35,721 nt of DNA from Lachnospiraceae bacterium (GCA_017448245.1 JAFSLV010000003.1:1-35721); one strand, 5' to 3'. Counted from the first letter of the stretch, positions 14,934 to 23,895 are shown. Notes: generated by a model not told the origin, from the letters alone. Made by a program: numbers and translations.

Positions 14934-15764
14934 ATGCGGTTGCGCACCGTTTTTGCGACAGTATTCATGGTGGCGTGTGTGCTTGCGGGCGCATGGTCGG
15001 CGGATCCCGCGGGACGGGCGGCGCCTTCGCATGCGGCACCCGGAGCGGATGTCCCGTTTTCCAAACGGCTCAAAAACCGGGAAGAGATCGTCATGACGAT
15101 CCGGCAGGGACTGAAAGACAGGGTCAGGGCATTTACGGTTTCTTTTTCCGACACAACGGACGTACTGTCCGTCCTCGGGGATGAGGTGGCCGGCTGGATG
15201 GAAGAGGCGCTCGCCGATACGGGCGCGGCAGATGAGGGAGATTATCTGCGCTACCAGTACGGCGGTTATACATACAATGCCCTGTATACGCAGACGGACG
15301 GACGCTACGACTACACGGTGCGGATCGAACCGGTGATGTATACGGATGCAGCGCAGGAAGAAGCCGTGGATGCGGAGGTCGAAAGGCTGATGCAGACCCT
15401 GCCCCTGACGCAGGGGATGTCCGATGAGGAAAAGGTGCGCGTCATTTACGACTATCTGTGTGCCAATGTCACCTATGACAAGGTGCATCGCAAAAAGGAA
15501 CACGATCATATCGACGCCACCGCCTATGCCGCACTCATCCGGCATACGGCATCGTGTCAGGGATACTGTACGGCGCTCTACCGGTTGCTGGAGACTGCGG
15601 GGATCGAGAGCAGGATCCGGACGACAAGCACGCAGACAGAGACGTTGCACGCCTTTGTCGAGGTCATGATCGACGGCACCTGGCTGGTACTCGATCCGAC
15701 CTATGACGCGGGACAGGAAACCTACCGGTACTTCCTGATACCGCGGGAGGAGAGAAATCATTGA
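14934..15764 (+). CDS. Secreted transglutaminase-like (papain-fold) protein
   Basis: The 276-residue product has an N-terminal hydrophobic signal segment (VFATVFMVACVLAGAW). From about residue 160 it has a transglutaminase-like core: VIYDYLCANVTYD, the nucleophile in ASCQGYCTAL, the histidine in LHAFVEV and the aspartate in VLDPTYD. All three catalytic residues are present. Such secreted domains in Firmicutes usually act as proteases or crosslinking enzymes; the substrate here is unknown. It is the first gene of the iron operon, and its stop overlaps the TTG start of the permease gene by four bases, so coupling is tight. A GAGGTGG site precedes the ATG. Cysteine 15 in the signal could raise the question of a lipoprotein, but no good lipobox is seen. 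Confidence 0.8.
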   Translation: MRLRTVFATVFMVACVLAGAWSADPAGRAAPSHAAPGADVPFSKRLKNREEIVMTIRQGLKDRVRAFTVSFSDTTDVLSVLGDEVAGWMEEALADTGAADEGDYLRYQYGGYTYNALYTQTDGRYDYTVRIEPVMYTDAAQEEAVDAEVERLMQTLPLTQGMSDEEKVRVIYDYLCANVTYDKVHRKKEHDHIDATAYAALIRHTASCQGYCTALYRLLETAGIESRIRTTSTQTETLHAFVEVMIDGTWLVLDPTYDAGQETYRYFLIPREERNH

Positions 15765-17182
15765 AAAAGATACGTTTGCTTTTTTCTTACCTGCTCATCT
15801 GCATGATGCTGCTTGCGGCATTCCCCGTTACAGTCCTTGCGACGGACGGAGAAGACGCGGTGTATCTGACATGGGACGAGTATAAGGAAGCGGAGGGCGT
15901 CACGTCCTGGAATTATAACGACATGGCGCAGGTGATCGCGCAGGTGGCGGAGCATGCGTACAATCTCTATGTCGCGGGACAGGGAGATGAGGCATACGAA
16001 TACGCAAAGGCCACTTACTGGGGATATTACGAGACGTCCGGTTTTGAAAGAAATACGATGAATTATATCTCCGGCAGCCGTGTGAGCCAGGTGGAATTCG
16101 CGTTTACGGCGCTGCGCAAGGCGGTCAAAAACGACAAGGGCGAAGCGGAAGTACGCGCGGCCGTCGACGAGCTCGTCGGATTTCTGGTCGAGGACGCGAT
16201 GATCCTGAGTCCTGAGGGACCGGTCTATATGGGCGTTGCCGGGGACACTGCGGATGCGGCGACCGGGGAAGCCTCCGCGGGAGAAGAGACCTCACAGGCA
16301 CCGGCGGCGGGTGCGGACACAACCGCACAGACCTCGGTCGGGAGCGGCATCGCCATCTTTCTCGGGAGCTTCGGCATCATCTTAAGAGAAGGTCTTGAGG
16401 CCATCCTGATCGTCGGTGCGATCATTGCCTATCTTGTCAAAAGCGGTGCACCGGAAAAAGTGCGTCCCGTGTATATCGGTGCCGCACTCGGCGTCGTCTG
16501 TTCCTTTATCATGGCGGCCATTCTCAACTATCTGCTCTCCCTGAGCGCGGAGTATCACATGTCGCAGGAAATCATCGAAGGCATCGCCGCACTCACGGCA
16601 GTGGTCGTTTTATTCTGGGTGAGCAACTGGATGGTCTCCAAGTCGGAGGCTGCAACGTGGACCGCCTATATCAGGGAAAAGGCGGGCGAGGGAGCCGCGG
16701 GCGGCAGTCTCTTCGCACTGGTCTTTACGGCATGGCTTGCGGTTTTCAGGGAGGGGGCCGAGGTGATCCTCTTCTATCAGCCGATGCTTGCGGAAAACAG
16801 ACCCGACATGGTGTGGGCCGGTTTTTTGACGGGCGTCGTCGCACTCGTCGCGGTATTCCTGCTGATCCGCTTTCTCAGTATCCGGCTGCCCGTCGGTCCG
16901 TTTTTCATGGCAACGAGCATCCTGATGGCCGCGATGTCGATTTCGTTTCTCGGTGCCGGCATCAAGGAGCTCATGGAGGGCGGCGTATTGGACAACATGC
17001 CCCTGGCATCCGCGTCTCCCGCGTGGCTGTCCTGGATTCCTTATAATGACACACTGGATGTACTCGGTATCTATCCGCTCGTCGGGACGGTGGTCCCGCA
17101 GCTGATCCTTCTTGCGATTACGATCGTCACCTTTGTGATGCATATCCGCAGGGGAAAGGCAAAAAAGGCGGCGGCGGAATGA
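15761..17182 (+). CDS. FTR1-family iron permease with extracytoplasmic N-terminal domain
   Basis: The 473-residue membrane protein starts at a TTG codon (15761) preceded by GGGAGGAG. It has a signal peptide (about 1-28), an extracytoplasmic helical domain (30-150), an Ala/Thr-rich linker (160-195), then seven or so membrane helices. The two iron-translocation motifs of the family are present: REGLE (209-213) and REGAE (330-334). FTR1 proteins move iron across the cytoplasmic membrane, in bacteria often with P19 (FetM/FetP in E. coli, Cj1658/Cj1659 in Campylobacter). The P19 gene is directly downstream, so this is a FetM-type permease rather than part of an EfeUOB set. Confidence 0.93.
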   Translation: MKKIRLLFSYLLICMMLLAAFPVTVLATDGEDAVYLTWDEYKEAEGVTSWNYNDMAQVIAQVAEHAYNLYVAGQGDEAYEYAKATYWGYYETSGFERNTMNYISGSRVSQVEFAFTALRKAVKNDKGEAEVRAAVDELVGFLVEDAMILSPEGPVYMGVAGDTADAATGEASAGEETSQAPAAGADTTAQTSVGSGIAIFLGSFGIILREGLEAILIVGAIIAYLVKSGAPEKVRPVYIGAALGVVCSFIMAAILNYLLSLSAEYHMSQEIIEGIAALTAVVVLFWVSNWMVSKSEAATWTAYIREKAGEGAAGGSLFALVFTAWLAVFREGAEVILFYQPMLAENRPDMVWAGFLTGVVALVAVFLLIRFLSIRLPVGPFFMATSILMAAMSISFLGAGIKELMEGGVLDNMPLASASPAWLSWIPYNDTLDVLGIYPLVGTVVPQLILLAITIVTFVMHIRRGKAKKAAAE

Positions 17183-17225
17183 TATAAGCAGCTTGCAACC
17201 ACAAGGTGAAAGGAGTGAGAAGTTT

Positions 17226-17870
17226 ATGAAAAAGAAGACATTGGCGTTGATGACGGTTCTCGCGATGGCAACGCTTGCCGCATGCTCTTCGCAGACGGCG
17301 GCACCCGCTGCACAAAGCAGCGCGCCTGCGTCATCGGAGACGAGCGCGCAGGTCGAGGCTTCGGTAGAGGTCGAGGAAGCGGGCGAGGAACCCGAGGTCG
17401 GTTTCCAGGAGTATCCGATCTGGGAAGACGAGGAAGTCGGGTTCTTAAATGTGTCGGGCGTATATTTCCAGCCCGTACCGATGTCCGGCGGCAACGAAAA
17501 CTACGAGCAGTACAATCTTCATTTTGAGGCGGACGTGTCCACGATGGAAAATGATCTGGGCTACGGCGTCGGAGAGTGGGTGCCTTACATGACGGTCGAT
17601 TTTGAACTGACCGGAAAGAATTCCGGAGAGGTCATCAGCGGAACGTTCATGCCGATGAACGCGGACGACGGCCCGCACTACGGCGCCAACATCGCAATGC
17701 CGACGGCGGATACGTATTCCGTAAAGATCACCTTTAACAGCCCCGGCGAAAACGGCTATCTCATCCATCTGGATGAAGAAACAGGCCCCGGCGGTGCGCT
17801 GGAGGATTATGAGTGGCCGCTCGTTCTCGAACTGGAAGATGTATGGGAGTATGAGCCGGTAGAGTGGTAA
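17226..17870 (+). CDS. P19/Tp34-family iron-binding lipoprotein
   Basis: The 214-residue product has a lipoprotein signal with LAAC (cysteine 20), a Ser/Ala/Glu-rich spacer, then a P19/Tp34 immunoglobulin-like domain. Family features seen are YNLHFEADV, GYGVGEWVPYMTVDFELTG, and FMPMNADDGPHYGANI, which supply the His/Met/acidic metal site. In Campylobacter and in FetP of E. coli this protein binds Fe (with Cu) outside the membrane and serves FTR1. It is placed 43 bases after the permease and 7 before the DUF2318 gene. An AAAGGAGTG site supports the start at 17226. Confidence 0.92.
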   Translation: MKKKTLALMTVLAMATLAACSSQTAAPAAQSSAPASSETSAQVEASVEVEEAGEEPEVGFQEYPIWEDEEVGFLNVSGVYFQPVPMSGGNENYEQYNLHFEADVSTMENDLGYGVGEWVPYMTVDFELTGKNSGEVISGTFMPMNADDGPHYGANIAMPTADTYSVKITFNSPGENGYLIHLDEETGPGGALEDYEWPLVLELEDVWEYEPVEW

Positions 17871-17877
17871 AGAGTTT

Positions 17878-19137
17878 GTGCTGAAGTATCTCATTGCAAC
17901 CATTGAAACGCTGTTTCCCGCGGCCGTCCTTACGGGGATGTTATACGGCTGCGCGAAGCAGCGTTTCGGGGAAAAAGAAAAAAGGTTTTTGCGGATTGCC
18001 ACGGCGGCGGGAATCGTAGCGGCGATCGTGATGGCATATCTCAAAAACAAGACACGGCTGATCCGCACCGACACCTGGAACGTGCGGATTTTCGGCGTTT
18101 CGATTGTCTGCTTTCTGGTGTTTCTGATTCTGGACAGTGAACCGTTCAGGAAAAAGAACCGGAGCATATGGCGGACGGCTGCCGCTTTTTTCTGCGCGGT
18201 GCTTGTTTTTCTGCAGTGGTTTTATGCCCTGCCGGACGTCCTTGCCAATCCTTATACAATCATCCTCGGCGGGGACGCATTGTTTTCCACGGGATTTTTG
18301 TACCGGATGATTGGTGTCGTAACGGGACTCGCACTGATGATTTTCACGTGTGCCGCGGTGCGTTTCGTTGCCGGCAGGGTACGTATATCTTACGCCGCCT
18401 TCCTGTGCAAGACGGCGTTTTTGCTGATAAGCATCCAGCAGTTTTTGAAGATCGTTTCGATTCTCAGGGCCCGCAGGATCCTCCCCAGGGGAACGCTCTT
18501 TGCGCTGACGTCTTTTTCCGCCAACCATGCGGATTATTACATCTACGGGCTGATTGTTCTGACGGCCGTACTGCCCCTGCTGCTGCTTGCCGTGAGCATG
18601 CGCATCAGTGAGCCGTACGAGAATCCGGCGCAGCTGAGAAAAATCAGGGCAGGGTTAAGGAGAAGACGCAGGTGGTCATTTGCCGTGATGCTGTGCTGTT
18701 TCACGGTGACGCTGTTTGTGACGGGGATCAAGGCCTATGCGAACCGGCCGGTGGAATTGTCCGCGATCGAGGACTGTATAAGGGACGGTGACGTGCTCAT
18801 CATACCCTTTTCGCAGGTTGAGGACGGACATCTGCACCGTTTTGCCTATACGACCCAGCAGGGCGCGGCGGTGCGTTTTATCATCATCAAAAAGCCCGGC
18901 TCCTCCTCGTACGGGATCGGCCTCGATGCCTGTGACATCTGCGGGGAAACCGGCTATTACGAGCGTGCGGGGCAGGTGGTATGCAACCGCTGCGATGTGG
19001 TGATGAATATCAATACGATCGGTTTTAAGGGCGGCTGCAATCCCAAGCTGATCGATTACAGGATAGAGGACGGACAGATCGTGATTCCGGTTGAGACACT
19101 CGACACGGAAGAAAACAACAGGCTTTTCGGAAAGTAG
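17878..19137 (+). CDS. DUF2318 membrane protein of the FTR1/P19 iron system
   Basis: The 419-residue protein begins at a GTG codon seven bases after the P19 stop, with only a weak AAAGAG site. Six to eight membrane helices span about residues 1-290. The C-terminal extracytoplasmic domain carries the DUF2318 cysteine pattern: DACDICGETGYY, VVCNRCDVVMN and GFKGGCNPK. Homologues sit beside FTR1 and P19 in Campylobacter (Cj1660) and other bacteria. The conserved cysteines suggest a metal or redox role, handing on or oxidising/reducing iron, but the activity is not established. Confidence 0.85.
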   Translation: MLKYLIATIETLFPAAVLTGMLYGCAKQRFGEKEKRFLRIATAAGIVAAIVMAYLKNKTRLIRTDTWNVRIFGVSIVCFLVFLILDSEPFRKKNRSIWRTAAAFFCAVLVFLQWFYALPDVLANPYTIILGGDALFSTGFLYRMIGVVTGLALMIFTCAAVRFVAGRVRISYAAFLCKTAFLLISIQQFLKIVSILRARRILPRGTLFALTSFSANHADYYIYGLIVLTAVLPLLLLAVSMRISEPYENPAQLRKIRAGLRRRRRWSFAVMLCCFTVTLFVTGIKAYANRPVELSAIEDCIRDGDVLIIPFSQVEDGHLHRFAYTTQQGAAVRFIIIKKPGSSSYGIGLDACDICGETGYYERAGQVVCNRCDVVMNINTIGFKGGCNPKLIDYRIEDGQIVIPVETLDTEENNRLFGK

Positions 19138-19144
19138 GAAGCGT

Positions 19145-20443
19145 ATGTTTTTGCGGCTTGTGCGGGGCGCCTTTTTGCGCCAGTGGAAGAAAATGCTGAT
19201 GATCGGTGTGACGGTGGCGCTCGGTGCGTCTCTTGCGACCGCGATGCTCAACGTCATGATGGATGTCGGCGACAAGGTCAACCAGGAACTCAAGGCATAC
19301 GGCGCCAATATCACGGTCGTACCCAAATCCACCGCGGTCATCAGTGACCTCTATGAGGTGGAGGGCGGGATCTCCGAGGGCGCCTATCTCAGGGAGGACG
19401 AGCTTGGCAGGATCAAAACCATCTTCTGGGCATTCAATATCGTTGATTTCGCGCCGCTCCTCGATACGGAGGTGACGCTTCCGGACGGGAGTACGGTCAC
19501 GGCCGTCGGCAGCTGGTACAATCATCATCTGTCTCTGCCGACGGGAGAGGAACTGGATACGGGACTGCCCGCCCTGCGAGCGTGGTGGACCGTCACGGAA
19601 GGCGCATGGATTGACGAACAGGCACGGTCCGGAGACGAGGCGCCCGCCTGCATGGTCGGCGCGCTTCTTGCGGAACGGATGTCGCTGCACGCGGGCGACA
19701 CGTTGACGATGAAGGGAACGCACGGAGAAGAGACCTGCGTCATCGCGGCTGTTTTCGATGCGGGAGCCGAAGAGGACGGGATGATCTTTTGTCCGCTGGA
19801 TGTGGCACAGCGTCTTTCGGGAACGGAGGGACTGTTGACCTCGATGGAGGTCAGTGCGCTCACGACGCCGGACAATGATCTGGCCAGAAAGGCGCAGCGG
19901 CAGGGGCCGGAATCGTTGTCGGTGGCCGATTACGAGACATGGTATTGCACGGCCTATGTCAGCAGCATCTGTTTCCAGATCCAGGAGGTGATCACGGACG
20001 CCGTGGCATCCCCGGTCCGCCAGGTTGCGGAATCGGAGGGAGCGATCATGGAAAAGACGGAACTGCTGATGATTCTGATCACGGTGCTTGCCCTCATCGG
20101 TGCCGCACTCGGCATCACCAATCTGGTGACCGCATCCGTCATGGAACGGTCGGGTGAGATCGGACTGATGAAAGCGATCGGTGCGACCAATGCGAGGATC
20201 AGCGCGCTCATCATCGCGGAGGTGCTGATGACCGGCATTCTGGGCGGTGCTGCCGGATACCTTGCGGGCTTCGGATTTGCGCAGATCATCGGACATACCG
20301 TTTTTTCTTCCGGCGTCGAGATGAAGCCGATGGTGATTCCGATCGTCGCGGTGCTGGTCGTGATCATGACGCTGGCAGGTTCTTTGCCCGCGATCCGTTT
20401 TTTGCTGCAGCTTCGACCCACGGAGGTGCTGCACGGCAGATGA
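19145..20443 (+). CDS. FtsX/MacB-type ABC permease 1 of the FTR1 system
   Basis: The 432-residue product has an N-terminal membrane helix (KMLMIGVTVALGASLATAML), a ~230-residue extracytoplasmic domain, and three C-terminal helices with the FtsX core (MERSGEIGLMKAIGATNARI, then AEVLMTGILGGAAGYLAGF). MacB-type permeases of this shape transmit mechanical force across the membrane rather than forming a channel. Paired FtsX permeases plus an ATPase regularly follow P19/FTR1/DUF2318 genes. The start at 19145 has a GGAAG site; the longer frame from 19091 would overlap the upstream gene by 47 bases. The role within iron uptake is not known. Confidence 0.88.
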   Translation: MFLRLVRGAFLRQWKKMLMIGVTVALGASLATAMLNVMMDVGDKVNQELKAYGANITVVPKSTAVISDLYEVEGGISEGAYLREDELGRIKTIFWAFNIVDFAPLLDTEVTLPDGSTVTAVGSWYNHHLSLPTGEELDTGLPALRAWWTVTEGAWIDEQARSGDEAPACMVGALLAERMSLHAGDTLTMKGTHGEETCVIAAVFDAGAEEDGMIFCPLDVAQRLSGTEGLLTSMEVSALTTPDNDLARKAQRQGPESLSVADYETWYCTAYVSSICFQIQEVITDAVASPVRQVAESEGAIMEKTELLMILITVLALIGAALGITNLVTASVMERSGEIGLMKAIGATNARISALIIAEVLMTGILGGAAGYLAGFGFAQIIGHTVFSSGVEMKPMVIPIVAVLVVIMTLAGSLPAIRFLLQLRPTEVLHGR

Positions 20444-20456
20444 GGGGTAAGAGATC

Positions 20457-21617
20457 ATGACGAAGCGGAGATTCTTTTTCAAAATGATCGCGGCATCGCT
20501 CATGCGCAGACGCAGCAGGATACTCGTTGCGCTGCTTGCGATTGTCGTGGGAGCCACGGTGCTGTCGGGGCTCGTTACGATCTATGTGGACGTGCCCAGG
20601 CAGATGGGTGCGGAGTTCCGTAATTACGGCGCCAATATGATCTTTTTGCCTGCGGGGGGCGATCAGCCCTACACGACACAGACGGTCTCAGAGGCGCTTG
20701 CCATGATCGGGGAGGAGCGCCTGGTGGGCGCCGCGCCCTACCGCTATGAGATCATGCAGATCCACGAGCAGCCGATCGAGACGGCGGGGACGGACATGGC
20801 GGGGGCCATGCGCACGTCGCCCTACTGGTATGTGAACGGCAGCTGGCCCGATGAAAGCGGCGAGATGCTGGCGGGCAGGGAAATCGCGGAGCTTTTGGCA
20901 TTGTCTGTCGGCGATACCGTGACGATGGTATATAAGAGCGAGGAGGATACGGCCGATGCGCGCGGTGTCGTGGAGTCGCCGGAGATGGAGATGACGGTTA
21001 CGGGCATCATGGAGAGCGGCGGCAGCGAAGAAGGCTATGTGTATATCTCCATGGAGGACATGGTTGCGCTCTGCGGACAGGAGGGGAGACTCGACGTGAC
21101 GGAGCTGTCGGTGTCGGGGGAGCGGGATGCACTCATCCGGCTGTCGGAAGAGATCGCCGCGGCACAGCCCGGTATCGCGCCGCGTCTGGTCAAACGCGTG
21201 ACGGAATCCGAAGCGACGGTGCTGACCAAGCTGCAGGCACTGGTGCTTCTGGTGACATCGGTCGTTCTCATCCTGACCATGATCTGTGTCGCGACCACGA
21301 TGACGGCGGTCGTTACGGAGAGACGCCGGGAGATCGGCCTGAGAAAAGCGCTCGGCGCTTCCGACAAGGGAGTCGCCGCGGAATTCATGGGAGAGGGGTT
21401 TATACTCGGTGCGGCCGGAGGACTGATCGGGGTCGTACTCGGGTTTTTGTTTGCACAGGCCGTGAGCATGCAGGTCTTTTCCGCGTCGATCACGTTTCAG
21501 CTGTGGCTGGTGCCGTTGACGGTTTTCGCCTCGGTGCTGGTGACGGGACTCGCTTCGTTCTGGCCGGTGAAGAGCGCATCAAAGGTGGATGCCGCACTGG
21601 TGCTCAAGGGAGAGTAA
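20457..21617 (+). CDS. FtsX/MacB-type ABC permease 2 of the FTR1 system
   Basis: The 386-residue protein has the same plan as its neighbour: an N-terminal helix (RILVALLAIVVGATVLSGLV), a large external domain (about 45-260), and three C-terminal helices with TERRREIGLRKALGASDKGV. NYGANMIFLPAG in this protein matches AYGANITVVPKS in permease 1, so the pair arose by duplication and probably forms a heterodimer. It lies 13 bases downstream of permease 1 and 45 bases before the ATPase gene. Confidence 0.88.
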   Translation: MTKRRFFFKMIAASLMRRRSRILVALLAIVVGATVLSGLVTIYVDVPRQMGAEFRNYGANMIFLPAGGDQPYTTQTVSEALAMIGEERLVGAAPYRYEIMQIHEQPIETAGTDMAGAMRTSPYWYVNGSWPDESGEMLAGREIAELLALSVGDTVTMVYKSEEDTADARGVVESPEMEMTVTGIMESGGSEEGYVYISMEDMVALCGQEGRLDVTELSVSGERDALIRLSEEIAAAQPGIAPRLVKRVTESEATVLTKLQALVLLVTSVVLILTMICVATTMTAVVTERRREIGLRKALGASDKGVAAEFMGEGFILGAAGGLIGVVLGFLFAQAVSMQVFSASITFQLWLVPLTVFASVLVTGLASFWPVKSASKVDAALVLKGE

Positions 21618-21632
21618 GGGAAAAAAGAAGCG

Positions 21633-21641
21633 TGATATAAT
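21633..21641 (+). promoter_or_regulatory. Possible internal extended -10 promoter
   Basis: TGATATAAT is a full TGnTATAAT extended -10 element in the 45-base gap before the ATPase gene, 22 bases from its ATG. No -35 match is seen. It may give extra transcription of the ATPase and the redox genes downstream. Confidence 0.4.
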
Positions 21642-21662
21642 GAACTTTACGGTGAAAAAACA

Positions 21663-22361
21663 ATGAGTCTTCTGGAATTGAAAAACGTCAGCAAAATCTA
21701 CGGTACCCTTCGTGCGCTCGACCATGTGAACATGCGGGTCGAAGCGGGCGAGTGGGTATCAATCATGGGTCCTTCCGGCAGCGGAAAGAGCACCATGATG
21801 AATATCATCGGCTGCCTGGACAAGGCGTCGGAGGGAGAGGTCCTTCTGGACGGCACGTTGATCTGTGCGGAAACGGCCGACCGGCTGACGGAGATCCGCA
21901 GGGACAAGATCGGTCTGATCTTTCAGCAGTTTCATCTGATCCAGTATCTGACTGCCGTCGAAAATGTCATGGTCGCGCAGTATTATCATTCGATGCCGGA
22001 CGAAAAGGAGGCACTGGAAGCGCTGGCACGCGTGGGACTTAAGGACCGCGCGCATCATCTGCCCTCCCAGATGTCGGGTGGTGAGCAGCAGCGCGTGTGT
22101 GTGGCGCGTGCGCTCATCAACTATCCGAAGATCCTCCTGGCGGACGAGCCGACCGGCAATCTCGATGAGGCCAATGAGCGGATCGTCGTCGAGCTGTTTA
22201 AGAAGCTGCACGAGGAGGGGACGACGCTGATCATCGTGACGCATGATCCGGAGGTTGCCGAGGTCGCACAAAGGACGGTCGTGCTCCGGGACGGAAGGCT
22301 CGTCAAAGAAACGGTCAATGAGAATTTCACGGGCGTGATGAAGCACAGGAAGGTGGAGTAG
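21663..22361 (+). CDS. MacB/LolD-type ABC ATPase of the FTR1 system
   Basis: The 232-residue ATPase has Walker [10 protein letters not shown] (about 37-45), a Q-loop (IFQQFHLIQYLTAVENV), signature MSGGEQQRV, and Walker B ILLADEPTGNLD. Its length and motifs fit the MacB/LolD/FtsE group that pairs with FtsX-fold permeases, here the two genes just upstream. It would energise them from the cytoplasm. The ribosome site is weak (GGTGAAAA). Confidence 0.93.
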   Translation: MSLLELKNVSKIYGTLRALDHVNMRVEAGEWVSIMGPSGSGKSTMMNIIGCLDKASEGEVLLDGTLICAETADRLTEIRRDKIGLIFQQFHLIQYLTAVENVMVAQYYHSMPDEKEALEALARVGLKDRAHHLPSQMSGGEQQRVCVARALINYPKILLADEPTGNLDEANERIVVELFKKLHEEGTTLIIVTHDPEVAEVAQRTVVLRDGRLVKETVNENFTGVMKHRKVE

Positions 22362-22364
22362 CAC

Positions 22365-22808
22365 ATGAAGAGGATGCGTGTTTTATTATGCGCGGTTTTA
22401 CTGATGACGGTATCCGTTGCCTGCGGCGGCGGGCCGGCATCTTACCGGGACGGGACCTACACCGCGCGTTCGAGTGTCTATGAAAACGATGACGGCACCG
22501 ATGACGGCAACGGTTACGGAGAGGTCACGATCACGATCGTGGGCGGAAAGATCACGGCGTGCACGTTTGAGACCTTTGAGCCTGACGGTACGCGTAAGGA
22601 TGAAGACTACGGCAAGGTGAACGGCGAAATCGCCAACCAGGACTTTTTCAACAAGGCACAAAAGGCGACCTCGGCCTGTGAGGAGTATGCAAGAATGCTG
22701 CTCGAAAGCGGCACCTTAAACGGTGTGGATACGATTTCCGGTGCGACGATCAATTATAACGCGTTTTTGGAGGCGACGGAAGAAGCGCTCCGGCAGGCGG
22801 CTCAGTAA
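22365..22808 (+). CDS. FMN-binding domain lipoprotein
   Basis: The 147-residue protein has a lipoprotein signal (lipobox VSVAC, cysteine 20) and an FMN-binding domain: a repeat-like YRDGTYTARS start, GEVTITIVGGKITACTFE, and DTISGATINYNAF near the end. In this family FMN is attached covalently to the threonine of SGAT (here about Thr128) by ApbE; no apbE gene is in the window. It would be a surface one- or two-electron carrier. It starts three bases after the ATPase stop, placing a redox carrier directly in the iron operon. Confidence 0.9.
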   Translation: MKRMRVLLCAVLLMTVSVACGGGPASYRDGTYTARSSVYENDDGTDDGNGYGEVTITIVGGKITACTFETFEPDGTRKDEDYGKVNGEIANQDFFNKAQKATSACEEYARMLLESGTLNGVDTISGATINYNAFLEATEEALRQAAQ

Positions 22809-22819
22809 ACGGACAGGGC

Positions 22820-23347
22820 ATGTATTCCATGAGGGATCGGTCGGAACGAAAGCAATACTTTCTGATACACACGACGATGGTTTTGCTCGTGCTGTTTTTC
22901 ATCCTCGGCGTACCCTTTTTCCGCTCCGGCTTTTTTTCTTCCGGAAGAGGGGAAACGGACACGGTCTCCGGAGCAAGCGTGATATACGATACCCCTTCCG
23001 GAGAATACGTGGTGCTCATCAACCGTCCGCTGCATGAGGAGAGCGGCACGCTGGAAACGTGGGAGACTTTTTTTTCGGGCGGAGAGATCGGCGTTGTCTT
23101 TGAAGATCTGCACTGTCTGACGATCCGCGGGGATGCCGCGGGGATCGACGCTGCCATAAGCTTTCAGTCAAGGCTTCCGGAAAACCAGATGCGCGTGCGC
23201 ACGGAGGAAGGCGTGCTGATCGCATCCAAGGAGACGTTCGGGCTGTATGATATAATTGTCATGAGCTCGGAGGCCTATGAGGGCTTTGGGATGTCCGGGC
23301 ATACCAACGGGGAGATGACGACGGTAGTCACAGTGTCGGGTCCATGA
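22820..23347 (+). CDS. Unknown single-pass membrane protein
   Basis: I do not recognise this 175-residue protein. It has one N-terminal membrane helix (TTMVLLVLFFILGVPFF) and an external domain of ~140 residues with DTVSGASVIYD, FEDLHCLTIRG and DIIVMSSEAYEG. DTVSGAS looks like the FMN-attachment motif DTISGAT of the preceding gene, but with Ser for Thr and in a different place, so kinship is uncertain. It sits between the FMN-binding lipoprotein and the membrane subunit; its stop overlaps the next start (ATGA). Co-translation suggests it belongs to the membrane redox complex. Confidence 0.7.
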   Translation: MYSMRDRSERKQYFLIHTTMVLLVLFFILGVPFFRSGFFSSGRGETDTVSGASVIYDTPSGEYVVLINRPLHEESGTLETWETFFSGGEIGVVFEDLHCLTIRGDAAGIDAAISFQSRLPENQMRVRTEEGVLIASKETFGLYDIIVMSSEAYEGFGMSGHTNGEMTTVVTVSGP

Positions 23348-23895
23348 GAAAAATCAATGCGGTGATCAGCAGCTCCATACTGGTGCTATTTGCCATACAC
23401 GGCGTGATCGGCGGCTTTCAGCTGGCGGGTATCTATCCGGGCGGCGTACGTGTGCTCAAGATGCTTGCACGATTGATGCTGACGCTGATTCTTGTACACG
23501 GAGCGATCGGCATCCGGCTCACGATCGATACGCTGTATGCCATGAAGAAGGCGGGCGTTTCCTATTGGAAGGACAACCGGCTCTTCTGGGCAAGGCGGAT
23601 ATCCGGCTTTGCCGTGTTTTTCCTGATCCTGTTTCACGTGATATTGTTTCTGGGAACGGAGGCGGACGGTGCGTACCGTCTGCGGCTGTTTGCGATGCCG
23701 CAGCTCCTGCTGCATCTGCTGCTTGTCGCGGTGACGGCGCTGCACGTGATCGCCAATGTCCGTCCGGTCCTGATCGCATGCGGCATCCGGTCGTTAAAGG
23801 AGATTGCCGCGGAACTGATTGCGGTCTTATGCGTGATTCTGGTGTTTGCGGGCGCGATGTTTGTTCTGTACTACTTCCGGTGGATGGCGGTATGA
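23344..23895 (+). CDS. Histidine-containing membrane subunit, probable cytochrome b-like anchor
   Basis: The 183-residue protein has about five membrane helices. Histidines lie within or at the ends of helices (AIHGVIGG, LVHGAIGI, LFHVILF, LLHLLL, ALHVIANV), as expected for a b-type haem anchor such as those of succinate dehydrogenase/fumarate reductase. It overlaps both neighbours by four bases (ATGA) and directly precedes the FrdA-like and FrdB-like genes, which supports the anchor role. Sequence alone does not prove haem binding. Confidence 0.72.
   Translation: MRKINAVISSSILVLFAIHGVIGGFQLAGIYPGGVRVLKMLARLMLTLILVHGAIGIRLTIDTLYAMKKAGVSYWKDNRLFWARRISGFAVFFLILFHVILFLGTEADGAYRLRLFAMPQLLLHLLLVAVTALHVIANVRPVLIACGIRSLKEIAAELIAVLCVILVFAGAMFVLYYFRWMAV

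Noticed and set aside
14877-15761. 294-codon minus-strand open frame opposite the transglutaminase-like gene
   Set aside because: The plus-strand product has a full catalytic triad and signal peptide; the minus-strand product is Arg-rich and without recognisable features.
15761-17182. EfeUOB-type iron system
   Set aside because: No EfeO or EfeB (DyP peroxidase) gene is present; P19 and DUF2318 genes follow instead, which marks the FetM/P19 type.
19025-20557. 510-codon minus-strand open frame opposite the FtsX permease genes
   Set aside because: Its product is rich in Arg and His with no domain, and it runs across three real genes; a shadow frame.
23565-23891. Longer start for the fumarate-reductase-like flavoprotein
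   Set aside because: It would cover most of the membrane-subunit gene; the ATG at 23892 has the ATGA overlap and begins shortly before the FAD motif.
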